A stretch of 64,000 nucleotides of DNA from Plantago ovata (taxonomy: Eukaryota > Streptophyta > Magnoliopsida > Lamiales > Plantaginaceae), in the NCBI GenBank assembly GCA_028274465.1, contig CM051455.1, positions 99,315,942-99,379,941 on the forward strand, in the 5' to 3' direction. The position numbers and the translations under genes were made by a program. The notes beneath the pieces are model-generated. The model was not told the origin of the DNA. It saw only the letters and a list, made by a program, of their open reading frames with translations, and did no database searches. How positions within the stretch are numbered: the stretch's first letter is position 1; every line of letters starts with the position of its first letter. Below, piece by piece: positions 45,441 to 55,581 of the stretch.

Positions 45441-48400
45441 CATCCAGCCCACTAACAGCACCTTTATTCCCACCAACGATTCCAATCCAGCTTAATAATA
45501 CCACCCACCCATCTAATCCCTCCCCTACTCAAAAAGCACCAAACCCAATCTCTACCTTACCCGAAAGCAATGACCAGGAGCCATATACTGAAACTAATTG
45601 AGCTCCAGAAAAGAAGAGGGGCCGACCCCCAGGTTCGAGCAAGAAATATGTTTCCAAAACCAAAGAGCAGCCAAAAACAACCAAAGGGAGCACTAAAACA
45701 AACAAGAAGATTCGGATCACTGATTCTGATATGACTGATGGACCAGAGGCGGCCTAGACCCATGAGTACATTATCATGCAACTGTCAGGGCTTGGGGGCC
45801 CTTGGACGGTTCGAGCGCTTGGAGATTTATTACGAACACATAACCTCGATCTTGTTTTTCTCATGGACACCCGATTAGGGGATATATGGATTGATAGGAT
45901 CAAAAGTAGATTTAATTTGTTTGGCTTTTCTGTCGCTTCTATTGGTCAGTCTGGTGGTCTTGCTTTACTTTGGAATAAAAATGCTAACGTGATTGTGCAC
46001 TCTTACTCGAAGAACCATATACATGCTAATATTGACTTGAATAATAATGAATCGGTCTGGAGACTAACCGGCTTTTATGGTGAACCAGACCATAGTAAAA
46101 GGAAAAAAATGTGGGCCCTGCTCAAAACCTTATCCTCCCAATCTGTACGCCCGTGGCTCACAATCGGTGACTTCAATGAAGTTTCCGATTCCACAGATAA
46201 AAAAGGTGGCCAAGTTTTGCCTCCCTGGAGACTTCGCGATATCCATGAAATAATGAATTTCTGTGGGCTGTCTGAGATAGCTTACGAAGGCTATCAATTT
46301 ACATGGTCCAATCGTCAAGTCGAAGAAGCACATACAGAGTTGCGGTTGGATCGTGCTTTGTGCACAACTAGTTGGGAGGTGATCTTTCCGACTGCAAAGG
46401 TAACTCATCTTCATACAAATAATTCTGATCATCTACATATTCTTCTAAAACTTGGGGGGGTACAGCAGAAGAGGTATAGACAGAATCGACGAAGGTTTTG
46501 ATTTGAATCTCTTTAGTTGAAATCTGCAAAGTGTGAGAAGATTGTTCGAGATAATTGGGATGTTGATCTTGAGTTTTTGGGAAACTTGGAGAATTGTCAG
46601 ATGGTTCTAACAAAGGCGAAATTTTTAGTTGGGGCAGTACAACGGAAAGTGGCTAAGTTACGTAAGTCACTGGAGAGTCTACAGCACCAGCCCTTTACGG
46701 CTAAGAACAAAAGTTGCGCAAAGGATCTTAAACTGCAGCTGTAGAATGAACTGGATAAGGAGGAACTAATGTGGCAACAGAGGGCTAAAACACAGTGGCT
46801 GGCTGAAGGAGATAAAAACACAAGATTTTTTCATTCGCAAGCCAACCATAGGCGGAAAATAAACGAGATTTCAGGGCTGATGAATGATGCAGGGGTAGTG
46901 TGCAATGATATGCCGGAAATGGTTGGTATTGTGAATAGCTATTTCAGTGAGATCTTTAGGTCCAGAAAACCTTCACCGGCTGAAATAGAAGATGTGACAA
47001 GAGTTATACCTACTCGAGTGTTCACACCAGACGAGGTAAAATCTGCACTTTTCGATATGTACCCCCTTAAATCCCCTGGTCATGATGGTTTACCAGCTCT
47101 TTTTTACCAGAAATTTTGGAATCTTGTTGGTGCTAATGTGATTGATTGTGTGCTTTCTTTCCTAAATGATAGAAACCTGAATCCCAAGCTAAATTACACG
47201 CATGTGGATCTCATCCCTAAATGTAAAGCACCAGAGAAAATAACCCAATTCCGACCCATTAGTCTCAGCAATGTGATTTTTAAGATTGCTTCAAAAGCAA
47301 TTACTAACCGGCTGAAACCTCATATGGATACTATTATTACTGAAACACAATCTGCCTTTGTCCCTAGCCAGTTAATTATTGATAACGTGCTTGTAGCCTA
47401 TGAAGTCAATGATTTCTTAAAACAAAAAACAAAGGGTAAAGATGTTTTTATGGCTTTGAAACATGACACGAGTAAGGCGTATGATAGAGTTGAGTGGAGT
47501 TTCTTGCAACGAGTGGTAGAGTGTCTAGGCTTTGAGGATCACTTTATTGACCTCATTATGCTTAGTGTGCGTACTGTCTCCTACTCTATTTTACTTAATG
47601 GAGATCAGCTAGACCCAATTCCGCCGGAGAGGGGGATTCGTCAAGGGGATCCCCTTTCTCCTTATCTTTTTGTTTTCGTTACTGAAGCTTTTAGTGCTTT
47701 ACTACGTGATGCTGGGGAGAGGGAGGTGTTGAAGGGGGTGGTTGTTGCTCCTTCTGCACCAAGGATCTCTCACTTGTTATTTGCTGATGATACACTCTTA
47801 TTTTGTCAGGCTACTAATTCAGCGGCGGTTGAAATTGGAGATATTCTTTACTAGTACAGCCTTGCCTCTGGTCAAGATATCAACTCGGAGAAGTCTACGG
47901 TGGTTTTTAGTAGAAATGCTAGGCCTGAGGTGGTGGAAGAAATTAAGGGGATTTTGCTGGTTGGTGTGGTTGAAAAGCATGAGAAATACTTGGGACTTCC
48001 GACGGAGATGGGAAGGTCGAAGAAAGAGGTTTTTAGTTGGTTGAGGGACAGGGTGTGGGAGAAAGTGGAGGGGTATGGTAGCAGATTTTTGTCTAAGGCG
48101 GGTATGGAAGTATTAATTAAAGTTGTTATCCAAGCCATCCCGACTTATGTGATGAGTTGTTTTAAGCTACCAGATTACCTACTTCAAGAAAAAGACTCAA
48201 TTATAGCTAGATTTTGGTTGGGGAATGGGAAAGACAAGAAAATTCATTGGGTGAAATGGGACAATCTTTGTGATTCGAAGAGGGATGGGGGATTGGGTTT
48301 TATAGATTTCAGATAATTTAATCTAGTTATGCTTGGAAAGCAAATCTGGAGAATAATTCACAAACCCAACTCCCTTCTTAGTAGAGTTTTCAAAACTAAG

Positions 48401-48919
48401 TACTTTCCCAACTCGGATGTTCTTGAAGCCACCATTAAGAGTAATGCGTTGTTTACTTGGCGAAGTATTTGGGGAGCAATGGAGCTTCTAAGACATGGGG
48501 TGCGATGGAGAGTTGGTGACGGGGCACAAATTAATGTCTGGCGTGACGATTGGATACCCAGGGAGTGCAATCTGAAACCTATAACTCCGGAACTGTATGA
48601 CCTTGGGGATATTTCAGTGGCAAACTTGCTTCAGGGAGGCCAGTGGAATGAGGAATTGATAAATCTGCTTTTCTGGGAGGAGGACTCTGCTAACATACAC
48701 CGCATTCCTTTACCTACTGCCACCTTACCAGATTCGCGGGTATGGAATGGAACTAAACACGGGAACTACACCGTCAACTCAACGTACCATCTAGCTCGGG
48801 AACTGCGGAAACAGAAACAACAACAGAAGCAGGGCAGTGGAAACTCCCTAGTCGAAGCTCATCTTGGATGTAGGGGTCTGAATGAGGCAATTGAGACTAG
48901 TATGCGTGGAGGTTATACT
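45441..48919 (+). mobile_element. L1-type LINE, decayed, no 3' tail
   Basis: Contains the end of an ORF1-like region (RGRPPGSSKK AT-hook-like, about 45613-45645) and most of ORF2. It stops inside the zinc-binding region of ORF2 without a 3' UTR or poly(A). LINEs normally lose the 5' end, so loss of the 3' end implies a later deletion. It separates two parts of a copia LTR; exact borders and target duplication were not found. Confidence 0.75.
45762..48919 (+). pseudogene. LINE ORF2: endonuclease and reverse transcriptase
   Basis: The ancestral start is ATG 45762 (MSTLSCNCQG). One base lost near 45786 moves the frame; thereafter a single frame runs to the end. An apurinic endonuclease domain (FLMDTRLGD, TGFYGEPDHSKR, WLTIGDFNEV, LDRALC, SDHLHILL) is followed by reverse transcriptase (KSPGHDGLPALFYQKFW, LIPKCKAP, FRPISLSNVIFKI, FADDTLLF) and the start of a zinc-binding region (STYHLARELRK). 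In-frame stops: TGA 46499, TAG 46514, TAG 46742, TAG 47852, TAA 48314. Target-primed reverse transcription is the known role. This copy is dead. Confidence 0.85.
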
Positions 48920-50549
48920 TGTTAGAGCAAGTGTGAGTCGATCCCACGACCACGGAACGGATCGTTAGACGAATCCATGATGTTCCCATAACTGCGCATA
49001 GTTGTTCGAGGAGGATTCCGAACAATGGAAGAACCGAACGGATACTCCCATCGATGTATATTCTACACTGAAGTGTCTATGGGAACCGGAGTTGTCGAAG
49101 TGATGTCATTCGTCCTTTGAATCCCAAGACTTTATCATCACATTTGTTGCCCCATGTCTTTGGAAGGAATCCAATGCCCGCTCTGAATAAGCAGCCTGCT
49201 ACGGCCCTTCTGGGATCATGACTACATTACAAATGTGGATGATAAGTGCTCCTGTGAGGATTCATCTCTCATGTGTAGCATTTGAGAGAACTGCTCAAGT
49301 TGTTCATAGTTGCGTTGGTAAAACCGCTGGCCAGCGTATGGATATATTTATGAATGGTCATAAGATATATCGCATTAACCAAGCAACTCACTGAAGACAC
49401 CATGAATGTATTATTGGGATAGACACTTCATCGATCCTAGATGCATTCGAGTCAGTCAGATGAAAGGATCTTACCATCGCTGCATTGAGTGCAACAGGCT
49501 TCAACAACGAAAGGGTAGCTTTGAGAAACCTCTCAAACGTCCTCATTTATTAATATTGCAAATGAGACTGTCTAGGAATCCCATGACGCCTAGTAAGGTT
49601 ACTAGCTTAATACACTGAGGCCCTATGGGTCACACTATGTGCTGGTTCAGCTTATCCACATGACCATGGAGATGGGATTATAATTAATCAAGATTAATTA
49701 TAATTAGTTGTGGCACAATTAATATTATGAGAATATTAATTGAATTAATTGTATTTATGAGAATACAATTAAAGATTATATTTTAGAAATATAATTGAGG
49801 TTGGAATCAAAAGGATATATTAATTAAAGATTAATATATGCACATGGGCAAAATCTAATTGAGTTAGAATTGCCTTAGACTTGCATGTGGGTCTTATTCC
49901 CATGAGGCGCGGTCGGCGTATAGGGAGGACGGAGTTTGACTCCTTCCTCCAATCAAACTTATGGGGCAAGTTTTTCCTAATTAGTTTATGATTTAATTAG
50001 GAATGAACCTGGACATTAAGACGTTACCTTGTGCAATAAGAATTAGAATTTTTATTCCTTTTAGGGGTCTAATAGAATGTTCTTTAGACTTCTATTGACT
50101 ACTATATAAGTAGATGGTTAGAGAGATTTTTCAAAACACATTATTATTCACTATTCTATTCTTTCAAGAGAAAATAAAAGGCTCTCTCTCTCCTCCTACC
50201 TCACCGCCGCCGCCCCCTTCTTTGGTCAACTGAGTTTGACTCGAGAATATCCGAGCATTCTCTCAAGAGGTTCTAAAAAGCTGGAAACCTTTATTGTTTA
50301 GTAGATAATCAAGAAGGCATATTAGATATCTTCGACTTCAACGAAGGAGAAGATACACCAGACTATTACGAAGATCATATCGATTGGGCTATCGATTCTG
50401 TTTTAATTCTTGCTTTCGGAGTATTGTAAGTCTTCTAACTAATGCGATTCAATATACGTTATATGCATGATCAATTAGTATGCATGTTAAGAAAATTTTG
50501 AAACTCAGCTGCACCACCCTAGGGGTAATTCTGACCATATTTTCTTACA
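48920..50549 (+). repeat. Copia LTR, 3' part
   Basis: Continues after the LINE and ends TTTTCTTACA. It has a TATA box (ACTATATAAGTAG at about 50101-50113), a CT-rich leader afterwards (CTCTCTCTCTCC) and no ORF of interest. Assignment to the same LTR as 45335 is inferred from its features and from the absence of any other border. Confidence 0.55.
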
Positions 50550-51351
50550 GTATTCACCATCTAGCTTGAACTCAGAGAAGTTTTTTAGTGAAGAAGCATT
50601 TTGTATCGTTTCCCACAGACGGCGCCATAAATGATGGGACGTGATTTTTCCTCGGGTTATAAATTACCTACAGATTGACAGAACAATCGACCAGATCTAT
50701 GTAGTGAGGATTTTGGGCCTGGTTAGGTAACTCCTCTCTTCCCGTCCATCTGTCTCGTTGGAACCTGATTTAAGACTAGATAAGAAGGGAGATAGAGGGG
50801 GGGTTAGGACCTTTTTTACCAGCTTGCCTGATGGTCAAGCCGGCGGTACAAGACTTTACTTGAAGGTAAACCTTGTAAAAGAGTGAATGAACATGAGTTT
50901 TCAGTGTAGTTTTCTGGATCTGGTAAGGTTGGGTCCCAAAGTTTGTTGTCCTCCCTTCTTATATAAACTCTAGCGTTGAGGAGTAGATCTCTCTGTTTCC
51001 AGATTGAACCACGTCTTTCCAAATAGTACTGCTTCACTAGAATTCGAACACGTTACATCAGTCGTCTGCTAACACGTCTTGTTGGTTGTATCCAGACACG
51101 TCTTCTCTGTCGTATGAGGTTTTCCTTAGTAGATAAGTTTAAGATTCAAAAATCTTATCTACTCAAGTTTAACCTTCCGGATAGTCCGTCGCCTTCGGGG
51201 GATCCCTCCGGAGCATAAACATCAGTTTCGGCTTTCTTTAGTAAGCCATGCTTTTGGCAATGATACCTTTCCTCTCCGCTGCATCCCTTACAATGGCCTT
51301 AATTCGTCTCCCTTTGTCCGAGCGCGTTCCGGACATATTTTAGTAACATCA
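50550..51351 (-). mobile_element. Element G, gypsy remnant: 5' LTR, primer site, gag start
   Basis: On the minus strand a 720-base LTR (50632-51351; ends TGATGTTA and CCCATCA in sense) is followed by the primer site, about 60 bases of leader and ATGGTGAATAC, the probable start of gag, where the copia LTR cuts in. The LTR has TTATATAA near 50961. A different family from A-E. Confidence 0.6.
50607..50627 (-). other. Primer binding site of element G
   Basis: The minus strand reads TGGCGCCGTCTGTGGGAA and continues AACG, a form common at gypsy primer sites in plants. It pairs with the tRNA-Asp 3' end over the first nine bases. Confidence 0.55.
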
Positions 51352-51770
51352 TTCTTGTTTCTCTATTTATTAATTTCATTGTCTGTGATACTTTAAATCT
51401 GGCAAACTGATTAATTCTTCAATCTTTTGAATATGAGGAACTCGAGGGTGAAGTGTTGTTTGAAGAATTTCGTGGTTGTTTGAAGAATTTTGCCACTTAG
51501 GTCGACTTCTTCTCTGTTTGAACATGGTGAGTTTTCTCGATATAATCAAAGTTGATACATTCTTCTTCGTTTTTTATTGTTGTGTGATCTTACTACATTT
51601 TTCTGTTATCTTTTGACATGTTTAAGTTTGATTTATGGTTTGTATTTTTTAATGCGAGGTGTCTGGAAATGAAATGTGAAATCTAAGTGTTTGACTGAAC
51701 ACAAAACACTAAACATAAAAACGTTTTAAAATAATAATATTTTATAAACTAATGGTTTGGCACTACTAAT
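51352..51770. other. AT-rich interval without recognised gene
   Basis: No ORF, repeat border or RNA gene recognised. A short direct repeat TGTTTGAAGAATTT occurs at 51457 and 51477. Confidence 0.5.
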
Positions 51771-51809
51771 GTGTTATGATGACAATCAAGCAATTAAGTT
51801 GTGGTAATA

Positions 51810-51890
51810 GAACCTGCATTGTATGCAATAGTAATTTCGATAACATTGCATAATGTAATTGTAATAGCTATTGCTTACAATGACAAGTTC
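51810..51890. other. Foldback X1
   Basis: Arms 51810-51831 and 51868-51890 pair at 20 of 22 positions with one bulge, around a 36-base loop. TGCATTGTATGCAATAG lies in the left arm. An X-type unit. Confidence 0.7.
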
Positions 51891-51984
51891 TTTTACACGT
51901 TCTGAACACAATTATAGCTATGAATAAATAAATTTATTGTAGTGTGATGATGACGAAATCATAATCGTTGTACTATGACAATAT

Positions 51985-52066
51985 GACTTGCTTCCTGTGA
52001 GGTCATTATAATATTATATTGATTAGCAGAAAGTCATCTTAATATTGGCTTTGTAGGTAGCATGTC
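51985..52066. other. Foldback Y1
   Basis: Arms 51985-52004 and 52047-52066 match at 13 of 20 positions, with most differences transitions (possible G:U pairs in RNA). Left flank TGACAAT, inner CATTATAATATTA / TTAATATT, as in the other Y units. Confidence 0.55.
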
Positions 52067-52309
52067 AGATTGTCTAAGTTAAAAAGGTTATATTTGGCTG
52101 AACCAAACAATAGATATAAAATATAACATCATATTTAACCATTTCATATTACTTCATATTTTATATAACGTAGGACGGTGCAAAATTCATTAATAAGTCT
52201 ATAATCAAGACTTATTAAGCCAGAAAACAAAAAATTCATTAATTAAATTTCACAGTTCTATAGTTCTATACTCATAGCAAATGTTGTAGAATACTAGGCC
52301 TTTTTATGG

Positions 52310-52391
52310 CCACCATTGGAAGAGTTATGCCTAATTAACGTTAACTCATTTGCATTCAACGTAATAATAGGCGGAACTTCTCAAATGGTGG
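52310..52391. other. Foldback Z1
   Basis: Arms 52310-52340 and 52360-52391 begin and end CCACCATT / AATGGTGG and pair at roughly three quarters of positions, with a loop of about 19 bases. A GGCC-N7-GGCC segment lies just outside. Confidence 0.6.
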
Positions 52392-52462
52392 ACATCAAAC
52401 ATAGTTAATAAGGTTTGAATTTACTGAACACAACTATATCCTTAAATACTTTTCATCATTTT

Positions 52463-52560
52463 TTGTGGCTCTGCTTTTCGACTCACTATCCGTGACAGGT
52501 ACCATTACATCCCAGTAAAGGTCCATGTCATGTATAGTGGTTCGGATCGTCGGGCCACAA
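52463..52560. other. Foldback Z2
   Basis: Arms 52463-52499 and 52523-52560 start TTGTGGC and end GCCACAA, with CACTAT/ATAGTG in the middle; 27 of 37 positions pair, loop 23 bases. A short extra dyad (TTGGAATGG / CACTTCCAA) follows at 52565-52592. Confidence 0.65.
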
Positions 52561-52618
52561 TAATGTTGGAATGGAAACAGTGTCACTTCCAATTTACTAA
52601 GGTTTGCACGGAATAAAG

Positions 52619-52699
52619 GTACAAACACACAGTCCCAACCGACACCGTCTGCACTTACATTAAGAGCAGGCGGTTCCGCTTGGGACAGTGTGCTTGTAC
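52619..52699. other. Foldback Z3, strongest of the array
   Basis: Arms 52619-52652 and 52666-52699 pair at 28 of 34 positions with a 13-base loop (GTACAA..GTCCCAA..GTCTGC against GCAGGCGG..TTGGGAC..TTGTAC). Shape and size are like a plant microRNA precursor, without evidence of expression. Confidence 0.7.
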
Positions 52700-52994
52700 T
52701 TTGGTTATCATGTAAATAATAATTGTAAGTGTTAGTTTTCAGTTTGCTGATTCAAAAATAATATGTAAACTTTTATCAATCCGCATATTGAGCACTTTCT
52801 ATTCTCCTATAGTTACCGAATTTGATTAACACATTCTACCTTTTCATATTTTACCATTTCATATTATTTTATATTTGATATTATTTTACTTTACTTTAAA
52901 CCATAGTTTTGATGTATATTTTCATGTTGTAATGTATGTTTTTCAAAATAGTGTTATGATGACAAAATCAATGTATATGAAAATGTGACAATGG

Positions 52995-53075
52995 CGCACG
53001 TATCTCCTTGAAGTCCTTATTACATATTTTGAATAATTTCATTCAAAGTAATAGTTACTCAAACAGATACGTGTG
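52995..53075. other. Foldback Y2
   Basis: Arms 52995-53010 (CGCACGTATCTCCTTG) and 53060-53075 (CAAACAGATACGTGTG) pair at 13 of 16. Left flank GACAATGG and inner GAAGTCCTTATTA belong to the Y pattern; the stem differs from Y1, Y3 and Y4. Confidence 0.65.
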
Positions 53076-53365
53076 GAATTGTCCTAAATCATTGAAATGT
53101 CAGAACACTATTCAATAAGATATATAATTGTGATAGGTTTATATGTGATGATGAAAATGGCAATCTCTAACGGCATGTTTATACCACTTCTTAATTCGGC
53201 GATGCTATATGATTATAGAAAATAAATATTGAAATAATCTTAATAACAATAGCTATAAAAAGAAAAACGATGAGAATCCATTATACTGAACATGATTTAC
53301 TGGACTTAACAACTATATTCTTTATACTTGATGATAAGATAATAATCCTTGTACTACGATAATGG

Positions 53366-53444
53366 AAGTAGCCTCCGGTGAAGTCATTATTATACGTTGA
53401 TTAGCTGGATATAATAATAATATTGCATTTGCCGGAAGCTTCTT
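53366..53444. other. Foldback Y3
   Basis: Arms 53366-53385 and 53425-53444 pair at 14 of 20, with CTCCGG / CCGGAAG central. Flanks GATAATGG and CATTATTATA / TATAATAATA are shared with Y4. Confidence 0.65.
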
Positions 53445-53602
53445 GGATTATCTAAGTTTCAATAAAGGGTTATTTGTATCTGATTAACTCATAGTTGTAA
53501 TTTTATTTTAAAAATTAAGTTATATTTTAATACATAAATATTTTAACTAATATCCCTAAACTTTGTGTTATGATGAAAGTGATTACAATGGATGCACCGT
53601 GG

Positions 53603-53696
53603 CAATTGAACCGGTGGTTGTTGAGGGTGACTGTTATACGTTAACACTTTAAAAGTAATGCATAAATGTTATCCTCAACCATCACCGGTTCTATTG
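53603..53696. other. Foldback X2
   Basis: Arms 53603-53631 and 53668-53696 pair at 24 of 29, including GAACCGGTG / CACCGGTTC and TTGAGG / CCTCAA; loop 36 bases. Confidence 0.7.
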
Positions 53697-53840
53697 AAAG
53701 GGGTAAATATATTGTGACTTACTTAACACAACAAATTTTTCATTAAATATTTATTATTTCATATATTTAATTTCATTTTATAGTGTATGTTATTTAAAAT
53801 GGTGTTATGATGAAAATAATTGATTTCGAATATTTATTTC

Positions 53841-53931
53841 ATACCACTCCTTCGACTATGCTATTATAATCATGCGAAAACAATTTTGATGCCACCATAA
53901 TAACAATAGTATAGGTGCGAAGGAGTGGTAT
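53841..53931. other. Foldback X3
   Basis: The outer 14 bases pair perfectly (ATACCACTCCTTCG / CGAAGGAGTGGTAT). After a two-base bulge, pairing continues through CTATGCTATT / AATAGTATAG. A decayed relative with ATACCACTTCTT lies at 53181. Confidence 0.7.
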
Positions 53932-54112
53932 TAAATTGACAATGAGATTATACTTATCTGAACACACATCCGATTTAAATTGATTTTTTACTTATACTAA
54001 ATTGCTTTATTATTTTGCTTCATTTTACCATTTATTTTATTTTTAATTATAATTATTTTCTTTTATATACATGATGATGATGAAATAATTCACTACTACT
54101 ATGATAATGCAT

Positions 54113-54190
54113 GTTGCTTATGGTGAAGTCATTATTATAAGTTTATTAAATGAAAATAATAATAGTAATATTGCATTACCCATAAGCGAC
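54113..54190. other. Foldback Y4
   Basis: Arms 54113-54130 (GTTGCTTATGGTGAAGTC) and 54173-54190 (GCATTACCCATAAGCGAC) pair at 13 of 18. Inner flank ATTATTATA / AATAATAATA is as in Y3. Confidence 0.65.
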
Positions 54191-54200
54191 TTAGTTTAAG

Positions 54201-54376
54201 TAAAGGGTTATATTTCTCTGATTACAAAATAATTTTCAGCTCTTGACCCAAACTTTACATTTTATGCAAAAAAATTATACTTAGTTTTATTATTTATTTT
54301 AATGCTTAATTATAATTTTGTAAATAAGAAAAATAACATACTCTAGTGAATGTTTTTATTACACACTAATGGAAAA
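54201..54376. other. AT-rich sequence up to element D
   Basis: No gene or repeat recognised. It ends in the target duplication GAAAA (54372-54376). Confidence 0.6.
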
Positions 54377-55581
54377 TGATGAACGGGTTTAGAACTTGTC
54401 AGATTCTAATTAATCAAATAAATTTGTATTTAGCCAAAGGCAATTCACAACTACAACGAAAACCGTAGTGTAGCAGTAGAATAACCTCGAGTGTCGATCT
54501 CTAAGGACTATAACTAGCTTTATCTAATCTAACTTAAGAATATAAAATCAACAAACTACTTAGCAAAGGTTTTTCTTATCAGATAATGGAGGTTAGTGAT
54601 AGTATGATCATTCAAAGCATAGCAAGTTAATAATCATGCATGAAGTACCCGGTTTTGCATAGAGATCTTTGATCAATGAATTGTCCAATTGTGTTCGTTA
54701 TAATTCAACACCACGAAGATAGAGGTTTTAGATAGATCAAAGAAATAAAGTAATAACTCAAAGTCTAATGCGCGATATAGCCATTAGCATATTTATTAAC
54801 CCTTCGCTAAGAAATCACATACTATCACCAACGAGAAGTTTCGCTACTCATAGATGTCATGCAATCAACAGAAATCATAGCAAGATTGAATGAAAACATG
54901 TAGAAAGATAAATAAATATAAATAGAAAAACTGTAAGATACAGTATTACCGAAGGTTGTCAATCTCCGAAGAATCGCGATCTTACAAGCTCCAAAACGTT
55001 AAGAAAAAGTATCTCCTAAGCTAAGAATCCCCAGAACAGGCTCTGGAGAATTCCTACCTAAAACTAATGAGAAAGGTGAGAGAAAAGGTCTGGGAAAGTA
55101 TGAAAAACGGAGAAAACTGAGCAACTATATATAGTGATTCGGCAGGTGTGAGGCGAGTCGCCCCACACACCGGGCGATTCGCCTGGTGTGGGGCGATTCG
55201 TCCCACGTCCCGGGCGACTCGCCCGGGAGGTTCTGTCGGCCGGAAACGCGTTTTCGACGCGTTTTTGGATTTCTCTTCCTTTTCGGACTCGGTTTTTGCC
55301 TTCTAGTGACCTTTTAGCCTTCAGACTCGACCCCTAGACTTCAAATCCTATCCATAATCTTCTAGATACTCCAAATAGGCCTTCGGAACACCAATTCCTT
55401 GTCTACTTCAATATAATTTCCCGGAAAACCTCGTTTTTCAACCAAAACCTGTAAAATACAAACTAAAGGGAAACGTGACACTATTCTAATAAAATGCACT
55501 AAAATATAGCTAAATTAACATAGAGGATAGCTAAAATAGGTGAAAAAGACTCAAATGAAAGTGTAAAATACACGTTCATCA
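54377..55581 (-). repeat. Element D 3' LTR (left)
   Basis: 1205 bases. TATA box CTATATATAG at 55128-55137; GC palindromes at about 55146-55229 directly upstream in sense. LTR type shared with element C. Confidence 0.95.

Larger units (their letters stand above)
51771..54200. repeat. Array of imperfect foldbacks with shared flanks
   Basis: Diverged units begin with TGTTATGATGA or TGATGATGA (51771, 51942, 52951, 53144, 53329, 53565, 53802, 54071), contain an inverted repeat, and often end with a CTGAACACA-like sequence (51902, 52424, 53285, 53959). AT-rich spacers share CCATTTCATATTA. At least nine inverted repeats are present. Four of them (Y type) share outer and inner flanks while the stem sequence differs and still pairs. 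No significant ORF; no known repeat family recognised. RNA polymerase promoters are not obvious. Confidence 0.7.

Noticed and set aside
48920..50549. Independent solo LTR inserted in the LINE
   Set aside because: TGTTAG to CTTACA would fit as ends, but no five-base duplication matches (ATACT against GTATT); a split copia LTR explains it better.
50550..50580. Second LINE fragment, because ACCATCTAGCT also occurs in LINE ORF2 near 48787
   Set aside because: The stretch reads better as leader and gag start of minus-strand element G; an 11-12 base match can be chance.
53329..53460. MITE copies as explanation of the foldbacks
   Set aside because: MITE arms are conserved between copies and bordered by target duplications; here the flanks are conserved, arms differ, and no duplications were found.
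51771..54200. CRISPR-like repeat-spacer array
   Set aside because: Plant nuclear context, units diverged and irregular, inverted repeats instead of identical short repeats.
51771..54200. Parasitic-plant trans-species microRNA cluster with U6-type promoters
   Set aside because: I looked for the upstream element RTCCCACATCG and a linked TATA and did not see them. The species is unknown, so the idea is not supported.
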